The notes under the pieces were generated by a model that was not told the origin of the DNA, did no database searches, and worked only from the letters and a program-made list of their open reading frames with translations. A stretch of 64,000 bases of DNA from Streptomyces sp. NRRL S-455 (GTDB lineage: Bacteria > Actinomycetota > Actinomycetes > Streptomycetales > Streptomycetaceae), in the NCBI RefSeq assembly GCF_000717875.1, contig NZ_JOCT01000029.1:31727-95726 (forward strand), in the 5' to 3' direction. The stretch's first letter is position 1. Each line of letters begins with the position of its first letter. A program made the position numbers and the translations under genes. This document shows, piece by piece, positions 16,427 to 25,197 of the stretch.

Positions 16427-16858
16427 TCAGGCCCACTCGCGCGAAGCGAGCAGTGCGGCACCGGCCCACACCGCACCCCAGACGAGCACCGGCGCCGGGA
16501 CGCCGACGGTGAGGGCAACGGCGACCGTCACGGCGGCGGACAGCCACCCGGACACGCACCACGGGCAGGTGATCAGCTCGGCGAGCCAGTACGGCGACCA
16601 CTTCGCCCGGCGCACGTACCGGTTCGTCCGGCCGTCGATGAGCGTCAGCGTGCCGAGGGCCGGGTGGCGGACGAACGGCTCGTCATCGGACGGCTGAGGG
16701 ACCGCGTGCCGCTCCTGCTCTTTGTCCGTCAGTGGGCGCCATCCGCCGGCGAGGCGGTCGCGCAGCCAGAGCACCGGCGGGAACGTGTCTTTCATGGCGA
16801 GCCGGGAAGCGCGGTAGCTCGCGAGGATCATGCAGGCGATGAGCAGCCAGGTGGGCAC
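16427..16858 (-). CDS. DUF1360-like membrane protein
   Basis: The GTG at 16858 has GGAG eight bases upstream. The 143-residue protein has an N-terminal hydrophobic helix (TWLLIACMILASYRASRL), a soluble middle with LRDRLAGGW, the motif LITCPWCVSGWLSA, and a second long hydrophobic region to the C-terminus. The S-YR...CPWC-GW pattern is characteristic of DUF1360-type membrane proteins found in phages. Next to the holin, it could take part in lysis, but this is inferred from position. Confidence 0.65.
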   Translation of the reverse strand: MPTWLLIACMILASYRASRLAMKDTFPPVLWLRDRLAGGWRPLTDKEQERHAVPQPSDDEPFVRHPALGTLTLIDGRTNRYVRRAKWSPYWLAELITCPWCVSGWLSAAVTVAVALTVGVPAPVLVWGAVWAGAALLASREWA

Positions 16859-16972
16859 GGTCTTGGCTCCATGGTCCGTGGACGGGACGCCCTGTCGGGC
16901 GACGATTGGAGGTGGTCACCAGGCCGAGCGCCCCGCCGTAGGTGAGACGTTGCGCCCGGTGGCCTGGTTGCG

Positions 16973-17338
16973 TCAAGCGACGAGCTTCCCCGGAGGGGAC
17001 ACGTCTGCGGGCTGCGGCGCGATGACGTTCGGCCGGGTCACGAACCAGGCGACGAGCAGCATGATTGCGCCGACGAGCTGCGCCTGCGTTTCGGTGCTCC
17101 AGTCGAACCCGAAGTACGCGACGAGCGACACCCCGGCGACTATGAGGCCGTTGACGGCCGCGATGATCCCGTCCCCGACCTGGACGGCGACGATGATGCC
17201 GAGCACGGCCGCAACGGTGGCCGTGATGATGGACTGGAGCTTGGGGTCGAACCCGAGGCCGAAGGCGCTCAGGATCTGCCACACCGCTCCGACGGCCGCC
17301 AGCCACACGGCCGGCTCCCGCCCGTACACCTTGCCCAT
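16973..17338 (-). CDS. Holin
   Basis: The ATG follows GGGAGGAATC. The 121-residue protein has about three to four hydrophobic segments (LAAVGAVWQILSAFG, IITATVAAVLGIIVAVQVG, AVNGLIVAGVSLVAYFG, LVGAIMLLVAWFV) and a short charged tail. Size and topology match actinophage holins, which form the inner-membrane hole that releases the lysin. A hairpin separates it from the helicase-like gene upstream. Confidence 0.7.
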   Translation of the reverse strand: MGKVYGREPAVWLAAVGAVWQILSAFGLGFDPKLQSIITATVAAVLGIIVAVQVGDGIIAAVNGLIVAGVSLVAYFGFDWSTETQAQLVGAIMLLVAWFVTRPNVIAPQPADVSPPGKLVA

Positions 17339-17408
17339 GATTCCTCCCGAGGAAGAGACCCGGGCAGGGTAGGGCAGATCCGCCGATTCACCATCTCAGA
17401 GCACGACA

Positions 17409-17438
17409 AAGCCCCGGGCCGCGAGGGCGCCGGGGCTT
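17409..17438. terminator. Hairpin terminator
   Basis: AAGCCCCGG pairs with CCGGGGCTT, lying between the P4-type helicase gene and the holin. Confidence 0.65.
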
Positions 17439-17455
17439 CGGTGTTGGACGTCGGG

Positions 17456-18370
17456 TCAGTGCGCCCGAACGACTTGACCCACAGCCCACGCGAGAGCAGC
17501 GCGCAGGGCCTCGGTCTCCTTCAGGCGGGGTCGCAGGCTCGGGTCCGGATCGGTCAGCTCTTCGAACTCGATGGGGTTCAAGCGCCGCCGGGTACCTTCG
17601 TCCAGCTCCCGGTCGTCGTGCGGTCCTGTCACCAGGGCCAGACTGTGTGACGGCTTGAACTCGAAGGGGTTTCGGTGAAGGTGCCTCGTGACGATCGTGC
17701 TCTCAGTGAGCAGGAGCTTCAACTTCCCGGTGTTGATGCGCCCAATCTCTTCAGCCACGACGAAGCGGACGCCGCGCAGGTCCCCAGCCAGGGGCCAATT
17801 GACCGAGTACAGCGCGTGGCTCCCGAGGGCATCGCACAGCGGCCGAAGGAACGTCGACTTCCCGGACGACCCCGGGCCGTGCAGGACGGCGGCCGAATCG
17901 GCAGGTTCTCCGGTTACGGCCCTCGCGACGAAGGACCCGAGCGGGGAGGACGCGCCGGACGGCAGGCTTGCGAGCACTTGGTCCCAGGCAGGGCTCTGAG
18001 CGTCGGGGTTGTAGTCGACGGCTGCCACCTTGGTCAGTCGCAAGGTGGGGTCGTGCGGGTGCAGCGTTCCGGTGAAGAGGTCCACCACACCGTTCTGCAC
18101 GTTGAGCAGACCCGGGTGGCTGTCCAGGGTCTGCACGTCAATCTCCAGAACAACCTGGAGCTGACGGAGGATCGTACGGACGTGCCTGTCAGAGAGTCGG
18201 CGGTGCCCGTGCGCTTCCCGCCACTGGTTCACCCTGTCGGCCGCCTCGTCCGCGCCGAACTGCGTCACCCAGACCTTGCCGTCCCAGTACAGCCATCCGA
18301 GGCCCGGGTTCCAGGCGAGTTCGCTTTCAAGGTCGTCCGCCATCTCACGGAGGTTGGGGTCAAGGTCCAT
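17456..18370 (-). CDS. P4/D5-type primase-helicase, short second copy
   Basis: The 304-residue protein has GWLYWDGKVWV near the N-terminus, NVQNGVVDLFTGTLHPHDP, a Walker A GPGSSGKST and the superfamily 3 helicase signature FVVAEEIGR. These match, in order, parts of residues 270-600 of the giant primase-polymerase at 33.5 kb. It is much shorter, with no TOPRIM or polymerase domain. It may be a stand-alone loader or inhibitor, or a degenerate paralogue. It has its own palindromic promoter and an AGAGGAG SD. Confidence 0.75.
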   Translation of the reverse strand: MDLDPNLREMADDLESELAWNPGLGWLYWDGKVWVTQFGADEAADRVNQWREAHGHRRLSDRHVRTILRQLQVVLEIDVQTLDSHPGLLNVQNGVVDLFTGTLHPHDPTLRLTKVAAVDYNPDAQSPAWDQVLASLPSGASSPLGSFVARAVTGEPADSAAVLHGPGSSGKSTFLRPLCDALGSHALYSVNWPLAGDLRGVRFVVAEEIGRINTGKLKLLLTESTIVTRHLHRNPFEFKPSHSLALVTGPHDDRELDEGTRRRLNPIEFEELTDPDPSLRPRLKETEALRAALAWAVGQVVRAH

Positions 18371-18396
18371 GGTCTGCTCCTCTGTTCCGTGGTCGG

Positions 18397-18434
18397 GATG
18401 AATTTACTAAACCATGCTTCCGTCAGCCGGACAA
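18397..18434 (-). promoter_or_regulatory. Palindrome-type promoter, leftward
   Basis: The minus strand has GGGGTTG (TTG at 18434-18432) and, 17-18 bases on, TTTAGT within GGTTTAGTAAATTCATC, upstream of the short helicase gene. Confidence 0.6.
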
Positions 18435-18449
18435 CCCCGCGTCACCCGA

Positions 18450-18731
18450 TCAGGGCTGAACCCGCTCCAGGGCGCGGTCCAGCTTGGCCTCGATGCGCTC
18501 CAGGTCCCGGGCGTCGGCCTTGAACATGACGTGCTTGGCGCCGAGCAGAAGCACAGCCTGGAACACGAGTTGCAGCCACTCGGACTGCCAATTCTCGAAC
18601 GTCGCCGCCCAGAACTCCGACCAGCCCTCTTGGTCGATCTTGGGCTGCATGGCGATGAGCTGTCCGGCCCACGAGCCTAGGAACAGCAGGGCGAGGATGT
18701 AGACCGCGCCCCAGCGGCGGAAGTGACGCAC
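18450..18731 (-). CDS. Small membrane protein (DUF6766-like)
   Basis: GTG at 18731 follows GGGAGGGTC. The 93-residue product has a hydrophobic helix (AVYILALLFLGSWAGQ), the motif EFWAATFENWQSEWLQL, a second hydrophobic helix (VFQAVLLLGAKHV) and a charged C-terminal helix with ERIEAKLDRALERV. The FWAATFENWQSE signature is that of a small actinobacterial membrane protein family of unknown role. Confidence 0.65.
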   Translation of the reverse strand: MRHFRRWGAVYILALLFLGSWAGQLIAMQPKIDQEGWSEFWAATFENWQSEWLQLVFQAVLLLGAKHVMFKADARDLERIEAKLDRALERVQP

Positions 18732-18803
18732 CGACCCTCCCGAGGTAGACCCGGGCAGGGTAAGGCAGGTCAGTCGATTCGCCGACTCGCCGTCAGGCAC
18801 GGC

Positions 18804-18835
18804 GAAGCCCCGGACCGCGAGGGCGCCGGGGCTTC
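18804..18835. terminator. Hairpin terminator
   Basis: GAAGCCCCGG pairs with CCGGGGCTTC between the 159-residue gene and the membrane protein gene. Confidence 0.65.
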
Positions 18836-18842
18836 AGGTGGA

Positions 18843-19322
18843 TCAGTGGCTGCGCTCGGCGGTCCACTGCTCGCGACGGCGGCGCAACTCGTCCTTGGCC
18901 GACTCCAGCCATGCGGCCTCGGCCTCGGCGCTGCCCAGGTCGGTGGTCAGCATGACCCGGCTGAAGACCCGGGTGTCCTCGAACGTCGGCGGGACGCGGC
19001 CGGCCAGGGCCTCGCGGGCGGCCTGCGCCTTGGCCGGGTCCGGCTCGGCCGGTCGCAGCTCGGGGCTGTTGCGGCTGGTAACGTCGCCCGGCTCCAGCAG
19101 CGGGACCGAGCCGTCGGTGGCCTTGTCGTACCAGTGGCTGGACGGTTCGCCGGTGACGTCGTCGTCTGCGATGAGCAGGGGCACGGCGTCCAGGCTCACC
19201 GGGTCCACGTAATAGGCGACCAGCGTGAAGTGGTCGTTCTCATCGACGAAGCGTGTACCGAGCGGCTGCCGGTCAGCGAACGGATACGGGCCGTCCTCGG
19301 TGATGGGCCTGGGCGCGGTCAT
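18843..19322 (-). CDS. Hypothetical protein (159 aa)
   Basis: GAGGAG precedes the ATG. The protein is acidic and soluble (MTAPRPITEDGPYPF at its start). A long Ala/Glu/Arg helix forms its C-terminal third (AEAEAAWLESAKDELRRRREQW). It has its own promoter at 19349-19385 and a terminator downstream, making it a cassette placed right after terminase. No family recognised. Confidence 0.65.
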   Translation of the reverse strand: MTAPRPITEDGPYPFADRQPLGTRFVDENDHFTLVAYYVDPVSLDAVPLLIADDDVTGEPSSHWYDKATDGSVPLLEPGDVTSRNSPELRPAEPDPAKAQAAREALAGRVPPTFEDTRVFSRVMLTTDLGSAEAEAAWLESAKDELRRRREQWTAERSH

Positions 19323-19348
19323 CTGACTCTCCTCGTTCCGTGGTCACT

Positions 19349-19385
19349 ATGAATTAACTAAACCATAGCCCGTGTGCCCGCACAA
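19349..19385 (-). promoter_or_regulatory. Palindrome-type promoter, leftward
   Basis: GGGGTTG (TTG at 19385-19383) and TTTAGT within ATGGTTTAGTTAATTCAT on the minus strand, directly after the terminase stop. Confidence 0.65.
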
Positions 19386-19392
19386 CCCCGCG

Positions 19393-21426
19393 TCACCCGA
19401 TCGTGCGGGCCGCCGTGGCGAGACCCTTGGACGACGTCGTGCCGGTCATCGTCGGCTTCACGATCCGCTGGTGCCAGGCCGGCCACACCATCGCGTCCAG
19501 CCGGTCCGGTGACCAGTCCAGCTCGTCGTACCAGGTGCACATCTGGTCCTCCAGCTCCGGGAATTCACCCACCATGTGCCACCGGCCCTGCTCGGACAGG
19601 GCCGATACCGGCTCCGCGCGCACCTTCTTCCCCCGCGTCGCGCGCACGGTCTTGATGGGGATGCGTACGCCCATCGCGTCGGCGGCGGCCCGAATCGTGT
19701 TGACGGCCATGTCCCCGCCGAAGTTGACCTCTACGCAGATGTCGTCCGCGTCGTAGTCGACGGCTGCCTGAACTGCGCGCCGGCCCCACCCGTCCGGGGA
19801 CAGGTGGCACGAGCGGTCGGCGAGGACATGGCCGTGGGCGAGCTGCGCCGGGCGGCCGTCGGACCGGACATGCTCCCGCATCGCCTTGCCCACGACGACA
19901 ATGCCTTGTTCGCCCCGGCCGCCCGAGGGGTCCACGCCGACGGAAATCCGTGCAAGGTCTGGAAGATCGGCTGGGCGCAGCCGGTGGGCGTCGATCACCG
20001 CGCGGGTCCACAGCGCGTTCTCGTCCTGGTCGATGATCTCGGCGTGCAGCTCCTGGCGGCCGATCTGCGTGCTGCCGTAGGCGTCCTCCAGCGCGGCCTT
20101 GATGTCCTCGGGCAGGTGCGGGTTGTCGTACATCGACGCCCGGGTGCGCACCACGTTCTCGACCCCGCCGGACGCGAGTTTCTTGATCAGCGCCCGGGGC
20201 TTCGGCGTGGTGGAAGCCACCCAGTGCGGCCGGGGGCCGGTGCGCAGACCGAAACGCATCTGGTCCCACGTGTCGTCCAGGTACCGCCAGGCCGCCAACT
20301 CCTCCAGCCACGAGAGGCAGTTGGAGACGAGCAGGTCACCCGCGAAGAACTCGTGATCGTGCTCAACCGTCAGGTCGTACACGCGCGCGGCGCGACTGAT
20401 ACGCGAGGACCGAAGTGCACCGGCGCGAACAGGCGCGGGTCGGCTTACGGACTTGGCACTCAAACGTGTCGCCGCACACGCAGCACACCCGTTCCTCCCG
20501 TGCTCGTGACGCATCCGCACGGCACTTCGGAGAGCAGTACCGCGCTGCGACCGTGCCCCGGGACTGGAAGGAGGCCCCGCAGCGCTCACACTCGAAACTT
20601 CGGTAGACCGCGCGGGCCCACTTTGTCTGGCCGCCCCGGCTGCGCTCCTCGGGGGTGAGATTACCCCCTCGCTTGCTCCCGTCTTGTTCCATGTGAGAAC
20701 ACTATCAAGTGGCCCGACGAGTAAAGCGGGCTTCCAGCCGTCGGCCGTCGCTACCTTGTGATCCGGGGTGAGCCACGTGAACCCCGCGCCGTGGTCGTAG
20801 CGCACCACGTCCTTCACACCGTTGTCCCAGACCTCCAGTACGGTGCGCAGTCCGTTGCGGGTCCACACGCGGTCCCCGGGCCGGACGGTCTCGATGTGCC
20901 GCTCCCCGTGCTCGGTGCGCACCAGCGTGCCCTCAGCCACGCACCTGTTACCGCCGGACCGCAGGCGCTCGACGCTGCCAGGGCTGTCGGCGCCGAACAG
21001 CTTCGCCTCCGAGCCGTTGGGCCAGCGGATGACCGTGCCGCCCTGGACGGTCATCATCCGCGCCTCGGGGCTGTGCACCCGGAGCCCGGAGGGACCGGCG
21101 TAGCAGGACGTCGCCGCGTCGCCGAGGGTCGGCGCGATGATGCCTATCCAGTGCGGGGTGGGGCCGGGCAGACACGGCGGGCCCATGACGTGCTCGTGGA
21201 CGTACCGTGCGCAGGCGTCCGTCTTGCCGGCGCCACGGCCGGCGAGGAGCAACCAGCCGTACCAGTCGCCCTCAGGCGGGACCTGGTGGGGCAGTGGAGT
21301 CCAGCGCGGTTCGGACAGCGTGCGCGCGTGCATCAGCAGACGTTCGGCCGCCGCGCGGCTCAGCATCCGGTCCACCATGGAGGTCATTGTCGGTGGAGCT
21401 GCGGCCGTTGCTTTCCGGAGCGCCAC
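19393..21426 (-). CDS. terL: Terminase large subunit interrupted by an intein
   Basis: The 677-residue precursor has the Walker A LLLAGRGAGKTDA (residues 59-71). After an intein (residues 162-369) follows the Walker B region SWLEELAAW, with the catalytic Glu pair. The C-terminal nuclease shows SVGVDPSGG, DICVEVNFGG and DRLDAMVWPAW, consistent with an RNase H-like metal site. Mature terminase would be 469 residues, a normal length. The protein cuts and translocates phage DNA into the prohead through the portal. The annotated GTG lacks an SD and sits inside a terminator-like hairpin. ATG at 21387 is an alternative start, also without a clear SD. Confidence 0.85.
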   Translation of the reverse strand: MALRKATAAAPPTMTSMVDRMLSRAAAERLLMHARTLSEPRWTPLPHQVPPEGDWYGWLLLAGRGAGKTDACARYVHEHVMGPPCLPGPTPHWIGIIAPTLGDAATSCYAGPSGLRVHSPEARMMTVQGGTVIRWPNGSEAKLFGADSPGSVERLRSGGNRCVAEGTLVRTEHGERHIETVRPGDRVWTRNGLRTVLEVWDNGVKDVVRYDHGAGFTWLTPDHKVATADGWKPALLVGPLDSVLTWNKTGASEGVISPPRSAAGAARQSGPARSTEVSSVSAAGPPSSPGARSQRGTALRSAVRMRHEHGRNGCAACAATRLSAKSVSRPAPVRAGALRSSRISRAARVYDLTVEHDHEFFAGDLLVSNCLSWLEELAAWRYLDDTWDQMRFGLRTGPRPHWVASTTPKPRALIKKLASGGVENVVRTRASMYDNPHLPEDIKAALEDAYGSTQIGRQELHAEIIDQDENALWTRAVIDAHRLRPADLPDLARISVGVDPSGGRGEQGIVVVGKAMREHVRSDGRPAQLAHGHVLADRSCHLSPDGWGRRAVQAAVDYDADDICVEVNFGGDMAVNTIRAAADAMGVRIPIKTVRATRGKKVRAEPVSALSEQGRWHMVGEFPELEDQMCTWYDELDWSPDRLDAMVWPAWHQRIVKPTMTGTTSSKGLATAARTIG
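20320..20943 (-). other. Mini-intein in terminase at the Walker B motif
   Basis: The 208-residue insert begins with Cys (CVAEGTLVRTEHGERHIETV, a classic block A), contains the block B-like TPDHKV, and ends in the block F/G pair VYDLTVEHDHEFFAGDLLVSN followed by Cys of the C-extein. Excision would join SGGNR to CLSWLEELAAW, restoring a typical terminase Walker B context. No LAGLIDADG or HNH motif is visible in this frame; the central region instead holds an overlapping zinc-ribbon ORF. Confidence 0.85.
20363..20692 (-). CDS. Zinc-ribbon ORF overprinted within the intein
   Basis: In a different minus-strand frame inside the intein, a 109-residue ORF starts at ATG 20692 and ends at 20363. It carries two convincing zinc modules: ECERCGASFQSRG..RYCSPKCR and CCVCGDTFE..RACSRRC. 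Such ribbons are typical DNA-binding parts of phage HNH-type homing endonucleases, but no HNH core is visible. There is no strong SD before the ATG. It could be a nested homing factor, a relic of a lost endonuclease, or be reached by frameshift. Confidence 0.6.
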   Translation of the reverse strand: MEQDGSKRGGNLTPEERSRGGQTKWARAVYRSFECERCGASFQSRGTVAARYCSPKCRADASRAREERVCCVCGDTFECQVRKPTRACSRRCTSVLAYQSRRARVRPDG

Positions 21427-21465
21427 GGAGCCCGTGCCAACTGGTGATCGGCACGGGCTCCGTGG
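21423..21465. terminator. Strong hairpin at the start of terL
   Basis: CCACGGAGCCCGTGCC pairs with GGCACGGGCTCCGTGG across an eleven-base loop. It lies past the lysin stop and overlaps the candidate GTG of terL, so it probably terminates lysin transcription and may hide that start codon. Confidence 0.75.
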
Positions 21466-21537
21466 TTGCGGACTACGGGGTAAGGCGGTCCCCGCTCCGG
21501 TCCTTGGCGCCGGCCCGCGCGGCCGTCTGCGGGGCGC

Positions 21538-22644
<1,107 letters not shown>

Positions 22645-23466
22645 TCAGGTCGTGGCGGGTTCGGGGAGCAGGCCGAGAGCGCGGGCCTTGCGCAGGGCCG
22701 CGTCCTTGCGCTGGGGCTTGTCCACCCAGTCCACCCCGAGGCGCTTGTACGCCTCGGAGACCCGTGAGGAGAAGGTTCCCGGGTGCATCTTCAGCCGGTC
22801 GGCGGCGACTGAGAAACTGACCCCGGTCTCCAGCTCCCGTAGGATCTTCACGTGCGTGTCCGAGAGGCGGATCTGACGATCCGTCGGTGTCGGCGGGTCG
22901 GGCCTGCACACCCCGAGCAGGCCGCGCATCCGGGCCTCCCGTAGTGCGGCCTCCCGGCGGACCACCTGTGGGAGATGCGAGACTCCGAGGGCCGCATACA
23001 CGGAGGTGGTGAGGTTCTTGACGACGTGGTGGCGGACGCCCCACGCGGCGCACACCTGGGCCACGGTGCGCCCGGCGTCGAACGCGCGCAGCAGCCGGAC
23101 CTCCGCCGGGTTGAGTTGCACGCGACGGTTGCGCAGGGCGGCCTCGGTCTCCGCGCGCTCACGGTTGCCGCGCTTACAGGCCGGGCAGGTCGGCTCCTCG
23201 CGCTTGATGTGGCGGCGGTAAGCGGCCAGGGTGCCGCAGTCCTCGTACGGGCCTATGTGTCCGCCGAGGAGCCCGTTACGGACGGCCTGTGCGGCCGTGT
23301 CGGCATTGAGCAGTTGGAGGATGCGGGCGCGCGTTCCCTTGATGCTCCCGAAGGTCTCCCCGGGCATGGCCCGCACGATGTCCTGGCGGTCCTTCCCCAT
23401 GGACAGCAGCCACAGCACGCGGCGTTGACGTTCGGTCAGGACGACAGGTTGCGGCTCGCTGTCCAT
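22645..23466 (-). CDS. Regulator with three LuxR-type HTH repeats and a zinc knuckle
   Basis: ATG at 23466 follows GGAGGGAGACACCCGC. The 273-residue protein holds three GerE/LuxR-like helix-turn-helix units. They lie at residues about 10-60 (LTERQRRVLWLLSMGKDRQDI), 115-170 (LNPAEVRLLRAFDAG...VKNLTTSVYAALGV) and 215-270 (LSDTHVKILRELETG...SRVSEAYKRLGV). A CPACKRGN/RER segment lies between the first two. There is no receiver or ligand domain. It could be a phage transcription regulator with extended DNA contact. Its promoter carries a double palindrome and an apparent leader hairpin. Confidence 0.7.
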   Translation of the reverse strand: MDSEPQPVVLTERQRRVLWLLSMGKDRQDIVRAMPGETFGSIKGTRARILQLLNADTAAQAVRNGLLGGHIGPYEDCGTLAAYRRHIKREEPTCPACKRGNRERAETEAALRNRRVQLNPAEVRLLRAFDAGRTVAQVCAAWGVRHHVVKNLTTSVYAALGVSHLPQVVRREAALREARMRGLLGVCRPDPPTPTDRQIRLSDTHVKILRELETGVSFSVAADRLKMHPGTFSSRVSEAYKRLGVDWVDKPQRKDAALRKARALGLLPEPATT

Positions 23467-23494
23467 GCGGGTGTCTCCCTCCGTAGATTGGGGC

Positions 23495-23527
23495 GGGCCC
23501 CGGGTCACGTCCACTGACCCGGGGCCC
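23495..23527. terminator. Leader hairpin between promoter and the LuxR-repeat regulator
   Basis: GGGCCCCGGGTCA pairs with TGACCCGGGGCCC across seven bases. It lies downstream of the 23582-23618 promoter elements but upstream of the regulator start, so it may act as an attenuator, unless it terminates the sugar dehydratase transcript. Confidence 0.6.
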
Positions 23528-23581
23528 TTGTCGACCGGCGACGTCCCGGGACGGATCACCGGGTCTGCCAGGACACTCTCA

Positions 23582-23618
23582 TTTAGTTAAATCCCCGATT
23601 GATGGTTTTGTTAAACCA
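23582..23618 (-). promoter_or_regulatory. Double palindrome element, leftward
   Basis: Two copies occur 20 bases apart: GGTTTAACAAAACC and GATTTAACTAAAT on the minus strand. This is the only site where the element is doubled, just upstream of the LuxR-repeat regulator and downstream of the dehydratase stop. Confidence 0.55.
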
Positions 23619-23626
23619 TCCTGGCG

Positions 23627-24709
23627 TCACAACTCCAGCCACAGCGGGTTATCGAGAGACCAGCGCACGGTGGTCTCTATGGACTGCTCCAGCGGCACCG
23701 GGGGCTTCCAGCCGAGGGAGGCGAGCCGCGCGCCGTCCAGGGCGTAGCGCAGGTCGTGGCCCGGCCGCGAGGCGTGGAAGGAGATGGGTTCGATGAGGTC
23801 GTCCACCCCGGCGGAGTCCATGCCCATCGCGGCGCCGACCAGATGCACTAGCTCGATGTTGTCCACCTCGCGCTCGCCGACGATGTTGTACCGCTCGGGC
23901 CGGGTGAACGCGCCGTCCCGGTACTGCGCCGGGCCCATGGCGATACGTATGTGCTCGCCGCTCAGCGTGGTCACGTCGGGCTCGTCTTCGGTGTACCGGC
24001 GCGTCAGGAACAGCCAGGCGTCGGCCAGGTTGCGCGCGTGCAGGTAGAACCGGGAGCCCGGGGTTCCGTCGGGCGCGGTGTGCACCATGATGGACCGGCC
24101 CGCCCGCAAACTCTTGATGATCTTCGGCAGAAACTTCTCCCCGTCCTGCATTTCTCCGATCACGTTCATCGTGTTGGTGAGGACGACCGGCACGCCGTAG
24201 GTACGCCAGTAGCTGACGGCGATGGACTCCTGCGCCGCCTTGCTCGCCGAGTACGGGTTCGACGGCACAGCTGGCTCCCACTCCGTGTGCCGGTGCTCGC
24301 CGTAGGCCGGGCCGTACACCTCGTCCGTGGACATCTGGAGGAACAGCCGGGGCTCGATGGCCCGCGCGACCTCCAGGACGTTCAGCATCAGAGCGACGTT
24401 GTTCTGCACGAACGGCACCGGATGGGATATCGAGCGGTCCACGTGCGACTCGCTCGCCACGTTCATGACGACGTCGCAGCCGCCGAACTGGTGCAGCGTC
24501 AGCGGGTCGGCCGGGGACCGCATGTCCCAGTGCACGATGTCCACGCGGTGCGACCAGTCGGTGTCGCACACGGCCGAGGCGATCCGGGCCGGCAAACCCT
24601 TGTGGTGGAAGGAAACCGGGCAGACGATCTCCCAGTCGGTGTGCGTCAGCAGGTGGCGCAGGACGTGGCTGCCGACGAACCCCGACGCACCCGTGAGCAG
24701 AACGCGCAT
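23627..24709 (-). CDS. NDP-sugar 4,6-dehydratase-like SDR enzyme
   Basis: ATG at 24709 (MRVLLTGASGFVGSHVLRH) follows CCGAGGAAATGGGTGGCC; a GTG two codons upstream is an alternative. The 360-residue protein is an extended short-chain dehydrogenase/reductase with the NAD motif TGASGFVG, the catalytic MSTDEVYG (Thr-Asp-Glu as in dTDP-glucose dehydratases) and YSASK. It would convert an NDP-hexose to a 4-keto-6-deoxy sugar. Together with glycosyltransferases at 48.5 and 58.9 kb and an epimerase at 59.6 kb it suggests sugar decoration of DNA, virion or cell surface. Confidence 0.8.
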   Translation of the reverse strand: MRVLLTGASGFVGSHVLRHLLTHTDWEIVCPVSFHHKGLPARIASAVCDTDWSHRVDIVHWDMRSPADPLTLHQFGGCDVVMNVASESHVDRSISHPVPFVQNNVALMLNVLEVARAIEPRLFLQMSTDEVYGPAYGEHRHTEWEPAVPSNPYSASKAAQESIAVSYWRTYGVPVVLTNTMNVIGEMQDGEKFLPKIIKSLRAGRSIMVHTAPDGTPGSRFYLHARNLADAWLFLTRRYTEDEPDVTTLSGEHIRIAMGPAQYRDGAFTRPERYNIVGEREVDNIELVHLVGAAMGMDSAGVDDLIEPISFHASRPGHDLRYALDGARLASLGWKPPVPLEQSIETTVRWSLDNPLWLEL

Positions 24710-24782
24710 GGCCACCCATTTCCTCGGTCCCTGATCCGTGGGCCGGATGGTAGCCAGGGGCGGGGAAATCGCCGAACACGCA

Positions 24783-24813
24783 GGAACCGCCCGGTGCGGC
24801 GCCGGGCGGTTCC
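24783..24813. terminator. Hairpin terminator
   Basis: GGAACCGCCCGG pairs with CCGGGCGGTTCC across a seven-base loop, downstream of the 84-residue gene and upstream of the dehydratase. Confidence 0.75.
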
Positions 24814-24875
24814 TCAAGCCGAGGCGGTGCGAGCGCACCAGCCGTCCCAGGTGTCGTACCCAGACGGCCGGCCGG

Positions 24876-25130
24876 TTACTCGGTGGCGAGCTGGTCCTGC
24901 ATGGCCGCACTGTAGGCGCGCTCGATGTAGAGCACCTCCTGCTCGGTGCCGTTGGCGTAGTCGTTGCGGAGCTGGTTCAGGGCCGCCTCCAGGTACGGCT
25001 GGAACAGCTCGAACGCCTCGCGCCGCCCCGCGTTGTCCGTCCGTACGGTGATGCTCACGGGCAGGTTGTCGCTGGTGGCGAGCGAGTAGGTGACGCTCGC
25101 CGTGGTGAAGCCATCGGTGGGAAGGGGCAC
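24876..25130 (-). CDS. Small hypothetical protein (84 aa)
   Basis: GTG at 25130 follows AGGAGGCAGAC. The protein (MPLPTDGFTTASVTYSLAT at its start) is acidic, with an antiparallel-strand-like start and a helical C-terminus (ALNQLRNDYANGTEQEVLYIE). It sits between terminase small subunit and the terminator. Function unknown. Confidence 0.65.
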   Translation of the reverse strand: MPLPTDGFTTASVTYSLATSDNLPVSITVRTDNAGRREAFELFQPYLEAALNQLRNDYANGTEQEVLYIERAYSAAMQDQLATE

Positions 25131-25197
25131 GTCTGCCTCCTGTGTCGTGGGTCGGGCCCCGGATGATGTCACCGAATGCCGTGACCACCTACCGTCG

